DNA of 14,284 bases from NCBI GenBank assembly GCA_964393615.1, contig CAYMUR010000108.1, forward strand, positions 1-14,284, written 5' to 3'. The translations under genes and the position numbers were made by a program. Below the pieces are notes generated by a model that was not told the DNA's origin, did no database searches, and saw only the letters and a program-made list of their open reading frames with translations. The stretch comes from CAYMUR01 sp964393615. GTDB taxonomy: Bacteria; Planctomycetota; Planctomycetia; Pirellulales; Pirellulaceae. Numbering within the stretch: position 1 is the first letter of the stretch; every line of letters starts with the position of its first letter. Positions 1 to 7,262 of the stretch are shown piece after piece.

Positions 1-1181
1 AAATCACCAATTGCCGTCGCCGTAGGGTGTGTCACGGCGATCTCCGTGGACCGTGTTGCACTGTAGCCGTTGTCGCCTCCCCACATGATATTGATTGCGT
101 CATCGGCTTCATCACTCGCTCCCATCTCTTCTCCGCCTGCAGCATGTCCGATTGTCAAATAAGTCAGTACCAATTCGGGATAGGGATCATGATCCAACTG
201 ACCAATCGTGATATGACTTGCTGCGAATGCTTTGATGGGGAAAGAATTTTGCCAGGTGCGATCGCGCGCACCTGGTATCAGATAAACGTGCTGGTGCTTG
301 GTGCCAACTACAAGATCAACGTGTTGGTCCATATTCCAGTCGCCGGCAGTCACACAAATTGAATCGGCACCAGGCAATTCCACGAGTGATCGTGGGATCT
401 GGGCCGGATCCTGTTGTGGTTTGGTTGACCAGAAAATGTTGAGCGTTTTCTGAGATGTCAGTACTGCCAAGTCATTGGAGCCGTCACCGTCAAAATCTCC
501 TGCCGCCAGGTCGATTGCTCCTTCGACTCCTTCGTCCTGTCGTCGGGACAAAAGAAAACCTGTAGGACCACCCCAAAAGATCCTCACAATATTGCCGGCA
601 GGTTGTCCCACAAGCCAGGCTTCGGAATTAAGAACAACGATGTCAGGCCATTGATCGCAATTCAAGTCAACCAGAGCAATCGCTCGGGCGTCACGCGTTG
701 GAAGAATACCATTACTACGGTGGGCCGGCCAACCATCTTCACCGCCCCATAGGATCGTGACGAACCTGCGAGAATGCTGGATTCCACTTTTGTTGGGACA
801 GAAGACAACGTCGAGATAGCCATCCCGGTTCAAATCGGCTAATTCAACCTCGGTACTTCCCTCGACAGCCAAGGAGGATTGTTCGATGCTGCCGTCAGGT
901 GTCATGGTTCCCAAGGTTGCCGGCAGCAGAGCATAACTGTCGTGTGTGCTATTGAAGATCAGTTCCAGATGTCCATCTTGGTTGAGGTCGAACCGTTGAA
1001 TGGTACGAATGGTTCCAGATCGGCTGATGTAAATATTTTGGCCCGCAGCATCCAGTTGGCCATCGGCGAAATCTTCGAACCGATCTTCGGTCCAGGTCTC
1101 TGCGAAAAAGGGGGTCGTCTGAATCAGCAAAAGAAGAATCGTTAGCGTTAACACGATGGATGGACGATAGCAACTCAGCAT
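1..1181 (-). CDS. Secreted FG-GAP/VCBS repeat protein, C-terminus off the left edge
   Basis: My own translation of the minus strand from the ATG at 1181 stays open for 393 codons to the window edge, so the 3' end is missing. An AAGGA ribosome site lies 9 bases before the ATG. Residues 7-27 form a signal peptide (hydrophobic run, cleavage likely after FFA), so the product should be exported. Calcium-binding-loop-like repeats occur at residues 65 (DLNQDGHLE), 116 (DLNRDGYLD), 172 (DLNCDQWPD), 229 (DFDGDGSND), 281 (DWNMDQHVD) and 328 (QLDHDPYPE). A WGG-x-x-G motif recurs at about 145, 203 and 367. This is the FG-GAP/VCBS beta-propeller pattern seen in extracellular planctomycete proteins. The blades at 172, 281 and 328 have lost some of the Asp/Gly ligands. 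No catalytic domain is visible, so the role may be binding or scaffold; an enzyme domain could lie beyond the edge. Confidence 0.9.
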   Translation of the reverse strand, partial: MLSCYRPSIVLTLTILLLLIQTTPFFAETWTEDRFEDFADGQLDAAGQNIYISRSGTIRTIQRFDLNQDGHLELIFNSTHDSYALLPATLGTMTPDGSIEQSSLAVEGSTEVELADLNRDGYLDVVFCPNKSGIQHSRRFVTILWGGEDGWPAHRSNGILPTRDARAIALVDLNCDQWPDIVVLNSEAWLVGQPAGNIVRIFWGGPTGFLLSRRQDEGVEGAIDLAAGDFDGDGSNDLAVLTSQKTLNIFWSTKPQQDPAQIPRSLVELPGADSICVTAGDWNMDQHVDLVVGTKHQHVYLIPGARDRTWQNSFPIKAFAASHITIGQLDHDPYPELVLTYLTIGHAAGGEEMGASDEADDAINIMWGGDNGYSATRSTEIAVTHPTATAIGD

Positions 1182-1674
1182 GGTGGAAAATCCTTACAGT
1201 CAAGTTAACTTTGTTCTACGGAGCAAACAATACGAAGGCACTGTCAGATTTCTTTCCCATTCACCTCGCTTACCTTTGTGGTAAAACAAATGATAGCATG
1301 TCCAGACTATTGCAATGTTGGCTCTGGCGTGATCAGTAATAATGTGGCAAGTTTGTCGTGCAGGTAGTGCTGATTGTTATCAGGTGACGTAGAAATGTCA
1401 ATCAAAAAGGGGAATTCATGGTAAATGGTTTTCGTGAGCGATGGTAGTAGTGGAAACCACATCGTTGCTGCATGGACCATGCAACCATCGACGTATCCCG
1501 CAACGAGACCGATTTCAACATTTGGAAAAACAGGGATTGTGTCAACATTCCGATTGGTCCACCCCCAGAATTTAACCGGGCCGCAAGCAGCGACAAAAAT
1601 CGAAACCGCTGATCGAAGAGTAAGTGTTGCAATGCAGAATCAGCACAAACAGAAGGACGAAACACGCTTATGAA
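1182..1674. other. Gene gap between P450 and FG-GAP gene, with an unassigned open frame
   Basis: No gene can be called with confidence. A 10-base perfect palindrome AAGTTAACTT sits at 1202-1211, just upstream of the FG-GAP gene, and could be an operator or chance. On the minus strand one frame is stop-free from 1639 to the TAG at 1307 (110 codons). It reads protein-like (for example VKFWGWTNRNVDTIPVFP) but has no ATG until about halfway and no ribosome site. Two other frames over 1402-1673 are also open but look like chance. No T-tailed hairpin was found after the P450 stop. Confidence 0.4.
1191..1195 (-). promoter_or_regulatory. Ribosome binding site of the FG-GAP gene
   Basis: The minus strand reads AAGGA here, 9 bases before the ATG at 1181. 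It fixes that ATG as the start, ahead of a hydrophobic signal peptide. Confidence 0.65.
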
Positions 1675-2904
1675 TTACCGTTCACTGGTCGAAGTGAACG
1701 TGACCGGTAACACTTCGGGTACACGCAGTGAAATGCCTTCGCACCATTCAACGTTGTCGGTTGCCAGGCTCAGATCAGGCAGTCGTTCTAGAAGGGTAGT
1801 AAAACCAATCTGGGCTTCCAAACGGGCTAAGGGTGCACCGACGCAATGATGCGTACCAAAACCAAAGGCAACATGCTTGTTGTTTTGGCGGCCAATGTCG
1901 AAACGGTCTGGTTCCGGAAATTGCGCGGGATCCCTGTTGGCGGCTCCAATCATCGCCCACAGTCGTTGGCCCTGTTTGATTGGTTTGCCGTCCAACGTGA
2001 AATCTTGGATTGCCATCCGCGAGATACGTTGGATGGAGCTATCGTACCTTAGCATTTCTTCTACGGCAGTGTCGATCAATGACGGGTTTTCTCGCAACTG
2101 TTGTAACTGGTCCGGATGCTGAATCAGTGCCAATAATCCATTGGCTAACAGGCCAGTGGTGGTTTCGTGGCCGGCTTCCAAGATGAAAGAGCACATTCCG
2201 TATAACTCATCTTCACTTAACCTGTCTCCCTGTTCCTCGACAGCGACCAGTTGACTGATCAAATCTTCTTGGGGTGATTGTCGGCGCAACGAAAATAATT
2301 CACCTAGGTATTTGGTCAATTCCAGGGCGCTTTGATTGGCGCGAATTGTTGCATCGACCCAATGGGTGCCCACGCCTTCCAGAAAAGCGGCCAGGTCGGC
2401 TGACCATTGTTTAAACTGGTCGCGGTGTTCTGGGGGTACGCCCAGCATTTCGGCAATCACAATGGCCGGCACCGGGTAGGCAAAATCGCGAATGAATTCC
2501 ATCTCTCCGTTTTCTTGAACATGGTCAATCAATTCGTCGACAATGACCCGGATTCTCCCGCGCAGCCTTTCTAGCATTCGAGCAGTAAACGTTTTACTGA
2601 CCAATTTTCGCAAGCGAGTATGTTCTGGAGGGTCATACTGTTGCATCCATTTGGATAGAAGCTGTCGCAAAGGTTCCACTTCGCCTCGTACCTTTGTGGG
2701 CAATTTGTTGATCAATAAACTAAGGCGTTCCGCGGTGATTCGAGGGTCGTATTGCAGAGCGAATTTGACGTCATCATAGCGTGTTAATATCCAACTATCT
2801 GCCTGTTCACTCCAATGCACCGGATCGTCTGCTCGCAAGTGATGGTAAAGAGGAAAAGGATTGTTGAGTTTCCCCTGACAAAAAAGATGATAATCGTCGA
2901 GCAT
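1675..2904 (-). CDS. Cytochrome P450 (bacterial soluble class, CYP107-like)
   Basis: This is a heme-thiolate monooxygenase that would hydroxylate an organic substrate using O2 and electrons from a ferredoxin or flavodoxin; it is soluble, with no membrane anchor. Counting from the ATG at 2904 (409 aa, the usual length for bacterial P450s), the C-helix HTRLR at 95-99 contacts heme propionates. The I-helix oxygen-activation motif AGHETT is at 244-249, the K-helix ExxR is E283/R286 (EMLR), and the heme loop FGFGTHHCVG is at 347-356 with Cys354 as axial ligand. All key residues are present. The frame also opens from a TTG at 3045, but that adds 47 residues unlike any P450, lacks a ribosome site and overlaps a promoter candidate. 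The ATG at 2904 has AGGTC about 6 bases ahead. No redox partner gene is in the window. The substrate cannot be predicted, and the CYP107-like label is by general resemblance only. Confidence 0.95.
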   Translation of the reverse strand: MLDDYHLFCQGKLNNPFPLYHHLRADDPVHWSEQADSWILTRYDDVKFALQYDPRITAERLSLLINKLPTKVRGEVEPLRQLLSKWMQQYDPPEHTRLRKLVSKTFTARMLERLRGRIRVIVDELIDHVQENGEMEFIRDFAYPVPAIVIAEMLGVPPEHRDQFKQWSADLAAFLEGVGTHWVDATIRANQSALELTKYLGELFSLRRQSPQEDLISQLVAVEEQGDRLSEDELYGMCSFILEAGHETTTGLLANGLLALIQHPDQLQQLRENPSLIDTAVEEMLRYDSSIQRISRMAIQDFTLDGKPIKQGQRLWAMIGAANRDPAQFPEPDRFDIGRQNNKHVAFGFGTHHCVGAPLARLEAQIGFTTLLERLPDLSLATDNVEWCEGISLRVPEVLPVTFTSTSER

Positions 2905-2910
2905 AGATCT

Positions 2911-2915
2911 GACCT
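2911..2915 (-). promoter_or_regulatory. Ribosome binding site supporting the P450 ATG start
   Basis: AGGTC on the minus strand lies 6 bases before the ATG at 2904. It favours that start over the upstream in-frame TTG at 3045. Confidence 0.45.
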
Positions 2916-3031
2916 GAAAAAATGTGCCGCGGTGATTCCGTGATGTTTCATCCGTAATACTGGGAATGGTTGGTTTGTGTTTTTCCCATGGGGATCGACC
3001 AAGTATGTGGTATCTTTTCAACCCAACACGA

Positions 3032-3061
3032 ATTTTACAAGTCAATGTCTTGGGTCGTCAA
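3032..3061 (-). promoter_or_regulatory. Candidate sigma70-type promoter for the P450 gene
   Basis: The minus strand carries TTGACG (3056-3061) and TAAAAT (3032-3037) separated by 18 bases, each matching the consensus at five of six positions. It would give a leader of roughly 120 bases to the ATG at 2904. The call rests on consensus match alone. Confidence 0.35.
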
Positions 3062-3393
3062 CGAGCAATCATGATTTGGCAAGATGACGGCCATGTCCGC
3101 AAAGATGTTGTAGGTGCTTTCAAAACAGTTTGAGCGGGGACAAACAGCGGGTTTAACGAGGGCGAGAATTTATCTGGGTGGGTTCCTTGGTGCGGTACAA
3201 AGATGACAACGGGCGCGTGCTTGTAGAGTGAGGGCCTGCTGGAAAAAGGCTTGATATTCAAGTAGTATTGCCTGTATTCATAGTGATCGCTGGCCAAAAT
3301 GTTGCGGATCAGGCGGATTTTGGCCGTGGGATCAGAGCGCTGTATCTGCCGTACAGGGGTATACAAACACACTCTGCTATCACCGACGAACGA

Positions 3394-4692
3394 ATGGCCA
3401 CCGTACTCACTGCTACTTTTCGTGAGAAGCATTCTGAACTAGCTGACTTTCTCACTCAACACGTGCATCTCACCCGGCGTCACTTCCTACGCTATGGCAT
3501 GTCAGGTGCTGCTGGAATCTGTGCCTTGCCGTTGTTTGCGCAAGTGGATGGGCAGGATCCTATATTACAAGAATCGTTAGCAAATCTCGAAACCTGGCTG
3601 ACAAGACAGGATGATTTTGGTGATGTTTCTCGAGGCGATCCTATACCGCATACCCTGGATGAGTCGCAACGCAAAAAAGTTGGCCTGACACGCGATACCT
3701 GGAAACTTGAAGTCGATGCTGATCCTGAAAACAAAACGCGGCTGCGCAATTCATTGACAAAAAAAGACAACACGGCATTTAGCTTCAAGGACTTGATGAA
3801 GTTAGCTGACAGGCATGTTGTTCGTTTTCCCAAGCTGATGACCTGCCTCAACATTGGTTGTCCACTGGGAAATGGAATTTGGGAAGGGGTGCCGTTGCGT
3901 GAGGTGCTCTGGCTCACTCAACCTACTCAGGATTTACGCCGTGTTTTTTACTACGGCTATCACAACGACGATCCACGGCAGATGTTTCGCAGCTCATTGC
4001 CGATTGGTCGTGTACTCGAAGATTGGTATGGACTGCCGCCTGTCATTTTGTGTTACAAGCTTAATGGTCAATGGCTGACACCAAAGCGGGGTGCTCCCGT
4101 ACGGATAGTGGTACCAGAAGCGTATGGCTTCAAGAGTATTAAATGGCTTTCGCGGGTCGTACTTTCTAACCGTTGGCGGGCTAATGATACCTACGGTGAA
4201 AAGAACAACGACGTAGATAGTCCATTAAAGACTTTTTGTGACATGATCTCCGTGCCTGAAACGGTGAAACCTGGTCAGCCGATTCCTGTGACAGGCTATG
4301 CACAAATTGGAATCTCAGGTTTGAAAAAGGTCCAGATTTGGGTTCACAATGAAGATGACGAATTACCTGACAACGACAAGTATTTTGCGCAAGCGCCGTG
4401 GTGTGATGCCCAGATTTTGGCGCCACCAGTTCACTGGGGCGGCGATCTCTTAGACAATCGGATCCCCAATCCTACGGCCGGATTTGATAGGAAAACAGGT
4501 CGACCCAAGACCTGGCCGATACGTCTGACCAAGGCACATTGGGCTATGCTATTGCCTGGTCTAGTCGCTGGAACGTACGTTCTCCGCTGTCGTACCATTG
4601 ATGAGAATGGCATTGCTCAGCCGATGCCGCGGCCATTTCGGAAATCAGGTCGTGCGTCAATTGGCCAGGTAAGATTGACTGTCAAATCCTGA
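3394..4692 (+). CDS. Tat-exported molybdopterin-dependent oxidoreductase (sulfite-oxidase fold)
   Basis: From the ATG at 3394 the protein is 432 aa. Residues 27-32 (TRRHFL), followed by a hydrophobic stretch, form a twin-arginine signal, so the folded cofactor-bearing enzyme should be exported. The Moco-binding domain spans about 100-280. MTCLNIGC at 149-156 puts Cys151 where the Mo-ligating cysteine sits in this fold, and WEGVPLREVL (163-172) is the conserved segment after it. PVRIVVPEAYGFKSIKWL (235-252) is also typical. Residues 285-432 resemble the Ig-like Mo-co dimerisation domain. No heme or membrane domain is fused, so an external electron acceptor is needed. The frame opens earlier at a TTG (3268), but the Tat motif placement supports 3394; the ribosome site is weak for either. 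It is divergent from the P450. Substrate unknown: sulfite is possible, but the family is broad. Confidence 0.88.
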   Translation: MATVLTATFREKHSELADFLTQHVHLTRRHFLRYGMSGAAGICALPLFAQVDGQDPILQESLANLETWLTRQDDFGDVSRGDPIPHTLDESQRKKVGLTRDTWKLEVDADPENKTRLRNSLTKKDNTAFSFKDLMKLADRHVVRFPKLMTCLNIGCPLGNGIWEGVPLREVLWLTQPTQDLRRVFYYGYHNDDPRQMFRSSLPIGRVLEDWYGLPPVILCYKLNGQWLTPKRGAPVRIVVPEAYGFKSIKWLSRVVLSNRWRANDTYGEKNNDVDSPLKTFCDMISVPETVKPGQPIPVTGYAQIGISGLKKVQIWVHNEDDELPDNDKYFAQAPWCDAQILAPPVHWGGDLLDNRIPNPTAGFDRKTGRPKTWPIRLTKAHWAMLLPGLVAGTYVLRCRTIDENGIAQPMPRPFRKSGRASIGQVRLTVKS

Positions 4693-4786
4693 AACAGGAT
4701 AGAATGACGCAGGACTTGGATAGAATGCGCAGACAGTGCAACGATTCAAACGTGGTGGTTCTTCAGTCGGTACCAGGACAGTCACT

Positions 4787-4811
4787 GAGCAGGGTAGGGA
4801 ATATCCTGCTC
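4787..4811 (+). terminator. Candidate terminator hairpin after the molybdoenzyme gene
   Basis: GAGCAGG (4787-4793) pairs with CCTGCTC (4805-4811). In plus-strand RNA the stem extends inward by one G-U and two A-U pairs to a GGGAA loop. A moderately T-rich stretch (CCAATTCTGTTTAT) follows. It lies about 95 bases after the stop and just before the convergent gene. The T-tract is weak, so factor-independent activity is uncertain. Confidence 0.4.
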
Positions 4812-4821
4812 CCAATTCTGT

Positions 4822-5643
4822 TTATCGTTCAATCGTTTCAGGAGTTTCCCAATCGCCGGTAAATCCATCGATACCTTGGACTCGGAACTGGCCTTTGACC
4901 AAGTCGAAGTCAGCGATAATACCGCCGGCGAACTCGACGCGCTGTAGACTGCGAGATGCGTTAAGAAATTGGTGATTCGTCATTTCCCGGTAACACACCG
5001 CCTGATAATACGTGTGCCATCGTTTTAACCATGCAAGTCGCCGGTTCATTTTGTCCGTGCCCCAATCCTGCGGATTGATAGGTTGGCTTCCTCCTGGTAG
5101 CCAATTGTGTGAAGGCACTGCTGAGTACATCAGCTCGTAGAGCCGCGGATGTCGTTCTTCGTACCAGTCGTATTTTCCTTCATTGTAATAACCCCCACCT
5201 GAAAAATGGGCTCCATAGCAATCGTGAAAAACGAGTGGTACCAAAGGTACAGGTTCACCATGACGTAGTCGGTCGCTGGACCAATCTGTGAAAAAGAAAA
5301 AATCACACTCGGCGATACTCCAGAAGCGGGCTAATTCTGCGCCGGGTATCATGCCGCGTCGCCGTGTTTCTCGAAACTGTACCAGTTGTGACTCATAATT
5401 GTCGCGTCGACTTACCGGATTGCCGCCACCTCGGTGTTCGTCATAACCTCGATGGGCCGAATTACCATCGAAGTATATGGCGTCGCAATGAAAATCTTGT
5501 TTCTCGAGGAAATCATACACATGATGGATCATCCATTCTGCATAGCGAGTACTCAAACGTGGGAAACCGACACCGCTTAATTTTTTCGGATCATAATCCG
5601 GCGCATCCTCATACATGTAATGTGGTGTAAGCATCCGTTTCAC
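4822..5643 (-). CDS. C-terminal part of a frame-split glycoside-hydrolase-like TIM barrel
   Basis: The frame can start at a GTG at 5643 that overlaps the stop of the upstream frame by four bases. However, the sequence begins mid-barrel: residues 4-20 (MLTPHYMYEDAPDYDP) look like an internal strand and loop. There is no signal peptide, although the upstream half has one. DAIYFDG (54-60) fits a barrel strand ending in a catalytic Asp. E112 in SIAECDFFFF and the VFHDCYG strand (138-144) are further active-site candidates. The end (about 230-273) is a short beta segment. Reading the same frame upstream of the GTG gives HQEGCAV joined directly to KRMLTPHYM, which suggests the true protein continues from there. 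I take it as the second half of the gene at 5640-6860. The resemblance is to GH101-like/DUF6259- or DUF5696-like barrels, from memory only. Confidence 0.75.
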   Translation of the reverse strand: MKRMLTPHYMYEDAPDYDPKKLSGVGFPRLSTRYAEWMIHHVYDFLEKQDFHCDAIYFDGNSAHRGYDEHRGGGNPVSRRDNYESQLVQFRETRRRGMIPGAELARFWSIAECDFFFFTDWSSDRLRHGEPVPLVPLVFHDCYGAHFSGGGYYNEGKYDWYEERHPRLYELMYSAVPSHNWLPGGSQPINPQDWGTDKMNRRLAWLKRWHTYYQAVCYREMTNHQFLNASRSLQRVEFAGGIIADFDLVKGQFRVQGIDGFTGDWETPETIER

Positions 5644-5688
5644 GGCACAACCTTCTTGATGGACAGCATCGTCCGCATGGGTCCATCA
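5640..5688 (-). other. Frame-break window within the glycoside-hydrolase-like gene
   Basis: The upstream frame runs to a TGA at 5642-5640, while the downstream frame is open from just after its own TGA at 5688-5686. A single indel (net -1 shift) must lie between. The downstream frame across this stretch encodes HADDAVHQEGCAV, whereas the upstream frame gives GPMRTMLSIKKVVP. No classical slippery heptamer is visible. This could be a real mutation, an assembly error or, less likely, recoding. Confidence 0.7.
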
Positions 5689-6860
5689 TCGGCCTCGGCA
5701 TCGAGTAGTTCGTTGGCGGCTGGCCATCCGCCTGGAACGGGCGATGGATGAACGAACCCTTGCCAGCCCGCATCAAAATTCTCACTTATTTCCATGCCCT
5801 GGGATGGCCATTTCGGATAAAAAAATGTGACCGGTAAACCAGCTTGTTGGAAATTCCGGATGTTATCGATAATCTCTTTGGTTTGGCCTTCCTGCCAATG
5901 AACCCAACGGTATTCAATGCCCTTCAGATAAGTTTTTAATTTTGGTAGTTGTTCCACCCGCTTTTGGAGAGTCCGAAAGGCATGATGTTTGATCAAGTAG
6001 GATCGATAAGCTTTTGCAATTCCAACATGATCCAATTTGTCTACAAATCGCCACAAGCCTCGACGACGGTAGTTCAATCGACCGAGGGAAGCTGACCACT
6101 GCATTGCCAGAACGGTTTGATCATTGGGTACGTGATTCAAGGAAACTGTGGCATCCCACCAGGTTTCTACAATTTGATACAACGTTCGGTCACCGCGTAC
6201 CAAAGCGAACACAGGTAAACTATGTGCCGCACCGATCAAGCCACTGACCTCAACAGGTTGTTGAGAATCGGCGCGGATCATGTAGCCAGAACCACGTGGT
6301 ACAAGAGCATAGGAGTCTGGAGAGGGTTTTATTTGCCAGTCATACAGTCCGGAGATGCTGTGTACGATGGCAGTCCCTCCCGTTTGTTCGACTTCGACCA
6401 GCAGTTCACCATGTTGGTCGATTGCCAAAATAAGCTCCAATTGAGCATCCGTGTTGTCGAACCCTTGTAGCTGAATCCGATGGCCCCGGTGTGATCCGTC
6501 ATCGAAGGAACCAACCTTGCGCTGAGAAGCATCGGATAGTTTGTAGGCGAGCGGAGTGTCACTGTCTTCATGCAGGATGCTTGCTGTCGGTGGAGATGTT
6601 GTGAGGCTGCGCCAAATTAATTCTTCCGAAGTACCCTGGTAAATATTCAAGGTGAGGTTGTCGTCAATACCAACACTCACCGTGCCGCCCGAAAGTACCA
6701 GCCAATGTTCTGCAGCGTTCGGAATAGCGGCATCTGCCCGGGTAACCGTAGTGGCCAGTAACAGTGCGAAAAGTGGGAAAAAGTGAAAAGAAAAAAAACC
6801 GTTTGTAGATCGGTGGCGTTTCATCGTCATAGCCCATTTATATATATATTGTTTTTTCAT
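5640..6860 (-). CDS. N-terminal part of a secreted glycoside-hydrolase-like protein, frame-split
   Basis: This is a 406-aa frame from the ATG at 6860; ATGs at residues 11 and 13 are alternative starts and none has a strong ribosome site. A signal peptide (basic MKRHRS, then a hydrophobic run ending near ADA, residue 44) targets it for export. Residues 45 to about 280 are beta-rich, resembling the N-terminal sandwich of large glycosidases. From residue 313 a TIM barrel begins: strand YRWVHW, helix TKEIIDNIRNFQQAG, strand LPVTFFYP. It then stops abruptly after VVP. Barrel proteins of this kind are usually about 650-750 aa, and the two halves together give roughly that. It is therefore most likely one gene with the frame at 4822-5643. 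A promoter and inverted repeat lie upstream. Substrate unknown, presumably a polysaccharide or glycan. Confidence 0.8.
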   Translation of the reverse strand: MKKQYIYKWAMTMKRHRSTNGFFSFHFFPLFALLLATTVTRADAAIPNAAEHWLVLSGGTVSVGIDDNLTLNIYQGTSEELIWRSLTTSPPTASILHEDSDTPLAYKLSDASQRKVGSFDDGSHRGHRIQLQGFDNTDAQLELILAIDQHGELLVEVEQTGGTAIVHSISGLYDWQIKPSPDSYALVPRGSGYMIRADSQQPVEVSGLIGAAHSLPVFALVRGDRTLYQIVETWWDATVSLNHVPNDQTVLAMQWSASLGRLNYRRRGLWRFVDKLDHVGIAKAYRSYLIKHHAFRTLQKRVEQLPKLKTYLKGIEYRWVHWQEGQTKEIIDNIRNFQQAGLPVTFFYPKWPSQGMEISENFDAGWQGFVHPSPVPGGWPAANELLDAEADDGPMRTMLSIKKVVP

Positions 6861-6915
6861 TACACTTCGAAGTTGCCCATTCCGTGTTCGTAAAAGTGTT
6901 TGTTAATCGGCGTGC

Positions 6916-6933
6916 CGTACAAAAAGTTGTACG
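6916..6933. promoter_or_regulatory. Inverted repeat, candidate operator of the glycoside-hydrolase-like gene
   Basis: CGTACAA (6916-6922) and TTGTACG (6927-6933) form perfect 7-base arms around a 4-base spacer. It lies about 10-25 bases past the expected transcription start of the promoter at 6949-6977. That position suits a repressor operator. The regulator is not in the window. Confidence 0.4.
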
Positions 6934-6948
6934 ACAAAGTGTGAAATG

Positions 6949-6977
6949 ATTATAGGTCCATTATGCTGCCAAGTGAA
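6949..6977 (-). promoter_or_regulatory. Sigma70-type promoter for the glycoside-hydrolase-like gene
   Basis: On the minus strand TTCACT (6972-6977) is followed, after exactly 17 bases, by a perfect TATAAT (6949-6954). It points toward the ATG at 6860 and predicts a leader of about 80 bases. Confidence 0.5.
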
Positions 6978-7157
6978 AAAAATCTATTCTCACCAATGTG
7001 GATTATCATTTACGAGCCATTGTATTTGGGAAATGGTAGATTACCATCACGGATCAGATTTTCGGTGAATATTCGATTTTTGAGAAGCCGCAAATCGGTT
7101 CGCTAATTTTTGTAAGCTGGTTGTAAACCTTTGACTTTCGATTAGAGGGTAGGTTTG

Positions 7158-7186
7158 CCGCTTGGATCCTACTGCCAACCAAGCGG
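7158..7186 (-). terminator. Possible transcript-end hairpin downstream of hyuB
   Basis: There is an 8-base perfect stem (CCGCTTGG/CCAAGCGG) with a 13-base loop. The minus-strand sequence after it (CAAACCTACCC) lacks a T-run, so it is not a canonical intrinsic terminator. It may stabilise the 3' end instead. Confidence 0.25.
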
Positions 7187-7262
7187 ACCTTTGTTCAATG
7201 TAGAGCAAAGGATATAAAAAATCTAATCAACGTTTTGGTCAGGTGCTTCGCTGGAGAGAAGC

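Larger units (their letters stand above)
2905..3393. other. Divergent intergenic region between P450 and molybdoenzyme
   Basis: About 490 bases separate the two divergent start codons. It holds the P450 promoter candidate (3032-3061) and a small dyad CTTGA-TAT-TCAAG at 3250-3262, on the molybdoenzyme side. Open frames run through it on both strands (plus from a TTG at 3268; minus 3058-3432), but neither has a ribosome site or a recognisable product. I regard the region as regulatory. Confidence 0.4.
6861..7262. other. Intergenic region between hyuB and the glycoside-hydrolase-like gene
   Basis: This gap holds the promoter and inverted repeat described separately. It also has a perfect 8-base inverted repeat CCGCTTGG/CCAAGCGG (7158-7165 and 7179-7186, 13-base loop) roughly 75-105 bases past the hyuB stop. 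That repeat may end the hyuAB transcript, but no T-tract follows on the minus strand. A short dyad ATGGTA/TACCAT lies at 7033-7047. I see no gene. Confidence 0.45.

Noticed and set aside
2905..3045. 47-residue N-terminal extension of the P450 from a TTG
   Set aside because: It is not P450-like and overlaps a promoter candidate; the ATG at 2904 has a ribosome site and gives the family's normal length.
3268..3393. N-terminal extension of the molybdoenzyme from a TTG
   Set aside because: It would put 42 unrelated residues before an already long Tat n-region and has no ribosome site.
3058..3432. 124-codon minus frame in the P450/molybdoenzyme gap
   Set aside because: It has no ribosome site and no recognisable domain, and its start overlaps the well-supported molybdoenzyme on the other strand. 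It is probably a chance open frame.
6838..6850. TATATATATA run near the start of the glycoside-hydrolase-like gene as a -10 box
   Set aside because: It lies within the reading frame if the ATG at 6860 is used, and a far better promoter exists at 6949-6977.
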